64,000 nucleotides of DNA from Batrachochytrium dendrobatidis JAM81 (lineage: Eukaryota > Chytridiomycota > Chytridiomycetes > Rhizophydiales): positions 2,793,774 to 2,857,773 of the forward strand of contig NW_006281099.1 of the NCBI RefSeq assembly GCF_000203795.2, in the 5' to 3' direction. Both the position numbers and the translations under genes were made by a program. How positions within the stretch are numbered: the first letter of the stretch is position 1; every line of letters begins with the position of its first letter. Positions 61,455-64,000 of the stretch are shown piece by piece. The notes beneath the pieces were generated by a model. That model saw nothing but the letters and a program-made list of their open reading frames with translations, had not been told where the DNA came from and searched no databases.

Positions 61455-62984
61455 TTACTCCAAAACAGTAGAAGAGAGCGTGGGCGTAAACGATAAAGGG
61501 CTGATTAGATGCCGTCCCCTGTCGGACAAGGCAGGATGAGAACGAGATGGAGATCCATAGCCACTATCATGAGATGGCTCTCTGTTGTGTTTCTGCAGGA
61601 TTGAAACAGGCTGCTCTTGTGCGAGTAAGGGCTGATGCTTTTGAGTGTGACGAGAAGCTGTGTTGGGCACTGCCAGATAAAGACCAGTTGTGTATTCCAT
61701 TGAAGCTTTTGCGTGATTCAGGGACAGCGGAGGCTTGGCTACTGAAAACAAATGGTCTTCATGGTGAATAGTAGATGATGGCTGAAAAGAGCTTGTTTGG
61801 TATGTGGATTGGCGCTGTTGGTAGCTTGGACTAAGGGATCTGGAAAATGATTCCTGCGGATATTTGCCTAGTGTCGGAGTGTGAGAGCGTGGGAGAGTAG
61901 GACATTGACCAAGCGATTGCTCATACTGTCTGATCCGATGCTGAGTGCCAGGGTAGGATGCTGCTTCAGACAAATGTTCTGTAGTTCCAGTAATTGACTT
62001 TTCCAAAGATGCAGGCGATGTCAAGGATGGTTGATACCGATTCTTTGCTGTTAGAAGAGGCGGCAATTGAATTCGAGATTCCAGCTCGTTGCTGGGTGTC
62101 GAACACATGACTGTGTCCTGACCTGACCTTGAGCGGACATAATGTGATGAGCTGCGTTTTTGAATAAAAGGGCATGATGAAAAAGCAGTCAGTGTACTTA
62201 CACCAATCGAATCGCCAGCTGTTGCTGGAGCGGAGTCTGTTGACAATGTGTGGTCAGAAGTCTTGAATGCAGATGATAATGCATGATCATCCGAGACAGT
62301 CTTGAAATCATAAGCATGAGAGCTTGTGTATGAGTTGCTAGTTTGGCGTAGAGTGGATATGGCGGAGCTATGTTGAGTATCCCGACAAACTTGATTAGAC
62401 AAGGTATTGCTTGTTGGAAATGTCACAGGTAGCACTGGAGCCGAGTTGTATGATACGGATAATGGCTCAGAAGCCGCCTCTGATGAGTGATGAGCCCTTG
62501 ATTCTTTGCGTGGCAGTGAAGCGAGATCTGTAGATAATGGCTGGAAAGTAAACTCCTTGGCTGGATCCAACAGACAGTCGTAGTTACTGGGCAGCTGCCA
62601 ATCAGGAGCTAATCCCATGGCACTCTGTGCTGCATCCTGAACACTTTTGGATGACAGTCGGCGGGAAGAAGACGAGGACGAAGCATTCTGATCTCGTTTA
62701 CTCCCAGATGACAGCTTGAGAGTAAGTCGTGAGAGTTGGCCCTGGAGTCGCTCAGTGATTGCAGTAGTAGAAACGGTTACTGGCAGAATTAACGAGGATG
62801 TTGGGAGGGACATGCTACGCTTTCTGCGGATATAGGCAAGTTCATCTGAGTTATGAATGCTGGAATGTCGAGAAGACCGAGTATTCGAAGGATGGGCCTG
62901 CGGTACAATAGGATCTCTATCAGAGGTCTCAAACATGGACATGACAAGAGGACGAATTTTTCGGTTGGACGAACGACGGTCCAT
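61455..62984 (-). CDS. Ser-rich protein, unknown
   Basis: A single open exon of 509 aa from the ATG at 62984 (MDRRSSNRKIRPLVMSMFE). The frame runs 15 codons further upstream without an ATG, and an AG after a pyrimidine tract near 63,012 could be an acceptor of an upstream exon. The protein is Ser/Thr/Pro-rich and mostly disordered. Notable parts are a basic SSNRKIRPL start, an RRKSMSLPTS-like phosphosite cluster (IRRKRSMSLPTSS), a possible helix TERLQGQLSRLTLKLSSG and repeated SxSYxSxxP-type segments. No known domain. A regulatory or scaffold protein is possible. Confidence 0.6.
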   Translation of the reverse strand: MDRRSSNRKIRPLVMSMFETSDRDPIVPQAHPSNTRSSRHSSIHNSDELAYIRRKRSMSLPTSSLILPVTVSTTAITERLQGQLSRLTLKLSSGSKRDQNASSSSSSRRLSSKSVQDAAQSAMGLAPDWQLPSNYDCLLDPAKEFTFQPLSTDLASLPRKESRAHHSSEAASEPLSVSYNSAPVLPVTFPTSNTLSNQVCRDTQHSSAISTLRQTSNSYTSSHAYDFKTVSDDHALSSAFKTSDHTLSTDSAPATAGDSIGVSTLTAFSSCPFIQKRSSSHYVRSRSGQDTVMCSTPSNELESRIQLPPLLTAKNRYQPSLTSPASLEKSITGTTEHLSEAASYPGTQHRIRQYEQSLGQCPTLPRSHTPTLGKYPQESFSRSLSPSYQQRQSTYQTSSFQPSSTIHHEDHLFSVAKPPLSLNHAKASMEYTTGLYLAVPNTASRHTQKHQPLLAQEQPVSILQKHNREPSHDSGYGSPSRSHPALSDRGRHLISPLSFTPTLSSTVLE

Positions 62985-63489
62985 GATATCAATGTGGGGG
63001 ATTGAAGTAACTGAAATTAAAGATGGCAAGTATAAATATCTACATTTTATTATCCTGAAATATTGATATTTATCGAATGCGTGTTGTCTGTCACGAGGCG
63101 GCTAATTTCTACACACAGCAGATTCCTTCTTTTTAGGCCAGTGCGGTTGATCTTGATTCAAACACAGCAGCACCATGACTAGAAACAGAATGCAACTCAC
63201 AGAAATATGCTCGGACGTGAGTCATATGTGTAGACCCTTCGTAGCTGCATAGCAGTTGCTGATTATTTGCATCTATTTTGTATTCGTGTTTTGGAACCTG
63301 GAACCAACAATGAGGCTGGGCCAATGCAAATTCCATGCAATATTGGCTCAGACTAAATGTTTTGCCCTGTGTATTCGCTCTAAATTCACAAAAATCCTTG
63401 GCTTTTTCACAGGCAGGATTGTGTTGATCGACTTTTCATGGGATCTTTCCAGTTTGCCCAAATGAGGAATATGTTTGGCCATATATTTA
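62985..63489. other. Intergenic region upstream of the Ser-rich gene
   Basis: About 500 bp. A 67-codon minus-strand frame (63133-63336) contains CWFQVPKHEYKIDANN and could be an upstream exon of the preceding gene. It has no clear splice partner and I do not call it. Confidence 0.4.
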
Positions 63490-64000
63490 CAGCCATGTTC
63501 ACGTAAGACTAAATAAGGGTGTCGAATACATAAACAACAACCCATCTCATGAATTGATTGGTGCTAAATGTACTGGACAACACTGCCTTTGAACTCTAAT
63601 TTACTGATCTTTCTTTGCTTATTTCGTACAGGACAACTGGACAAATGTTCAAAGCAGCATTCACATCCCCGTTCCAATACATTCCACTTGTTTAATCTCC
63701 AACTAACCCTTGACACAAATCAAACATTATGATATTGGGTGATTGGCATTACAATTGCATTCCTGAAACGTGTAATCTTGTTTTCAGACTAGAACGCGAA
63801 TGTATGTGATTTCAGGACACAAGGATGAGTTTCTGAAACACCAAACAACCAAACCAAATATATACTGCAACCAATGAATCTGTGGTCGTATAATGTACGG
63901 CTATGCCAAAATTGAAAAAAAGATGCTTCGATTTTGTGAGCATTGTGTGTACTGAATTGAGAATGTCTAACCAAACCCATTTCAATAGAAAAGTGTAGCA
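63490..64000. mobile_element. Inverted-repeat element cut by the window end
   Basis: Left end CAGCCATGTTCACGTAAG after TTTA. The interior shares GACTAGAACGCGAATGTATG and GTACGGCTATGCCAAAA with elements at 36,589 and 39,903. The right end lies outside the window. Confidence 0.7.

Noticed and set aside
63133..63336. 67-codon minus-strand frame with CWFQVPKHEYKIDANN
   Set aside because: Could be an exon, but no donor in phase with the gene at 61455-62984 was found; left uncalled.
1..64000. CRISPR array, bacterial operon, phage or rRNA genes
   Set aside because: No regularly spaced direct repeats of 24-40 bp with spacers, no Shine-Dalgarno-led gene strings and no rRNA-like segments; introns and gene content are eukaryotic.

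Overview
The window is AT-rich nuclear DNA from a eukaryote with short introns, and its gene content is fungal: a KCH-type potassium channel, an Sfc1-type succinate/fumarate carrier, a Ufo1-like F-box/WD40/UIM protein, a GATA factor and a fatty-acid elongase. Two tandem secreted pepsin-like proteases, long Ser/Thr-rich proteins and many small TA-flanked repeats make an early-diverging chytrid (Batrachochytrium-like) my best guess. That placement is inference; nothing here proves the species. I rebuilt most genes exon by exon, checking splice sites and reading phase. Nearly all introns are GT-AG and about 50-300 nt long. Three use a GC donor with the sequence GCAAGT.

Layout, left to right. 1-8.7 kb: a repeat, a FAM133-like basic protein, proteasome beta1 (PRE3), the WD40 protein DCAF7, ribosomal protein S13 and fragments of a Tc1/mariner-like transposase. 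8.7-15.3 kb: meiotic cohesin REC8 (14 exons), with small inverted-repeat elements close to both ends, and a DDX21-like RNA helicase. 16-24.2 kb: a single-pass membrane protein with two PPxY motifs, a KCH channel and a GATA factor. 24.4-30.5 kb: a large secreted alpha/beta hydrolase (16 exons) and an ELO elongase. 31-35.3 kb: two tandem aspartic-protease-like secreted proteins. 36-42.8 kb: a small orphan, the F-box/WD40/UIM protein and SFC1. 43.3-53 kb: the nuclear-pore coiled-coil protein TPR/Mlp, converging on proteasome lid subunit RPN9. 53.5-64 kb: a Ser-rich orphan, repeat and transposase debris, an ABCG-type transporter, a SET-domain protein, another Ser-rich orphan and a final repeat cut by the window edge.

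Most genes are unrelated housekeeping genes in no functional cluster. The secreted or surface group (hydrolase, two proteases, PPxY membrane protein, ABCG transporter, KCH channel) is the lineage-specific part. The most unusual signal is a family of at least nine short elements with terminal inverted repeats close to CAGTCGTATTCACGTAAA. They lie against gene ends: 44 bp upstream of REC8, 43 bp upstream of TPR, 15 bp beyond the stop of the F-box gene and inside one of its introns. Two of them, 22 kb apart, are almost identical.
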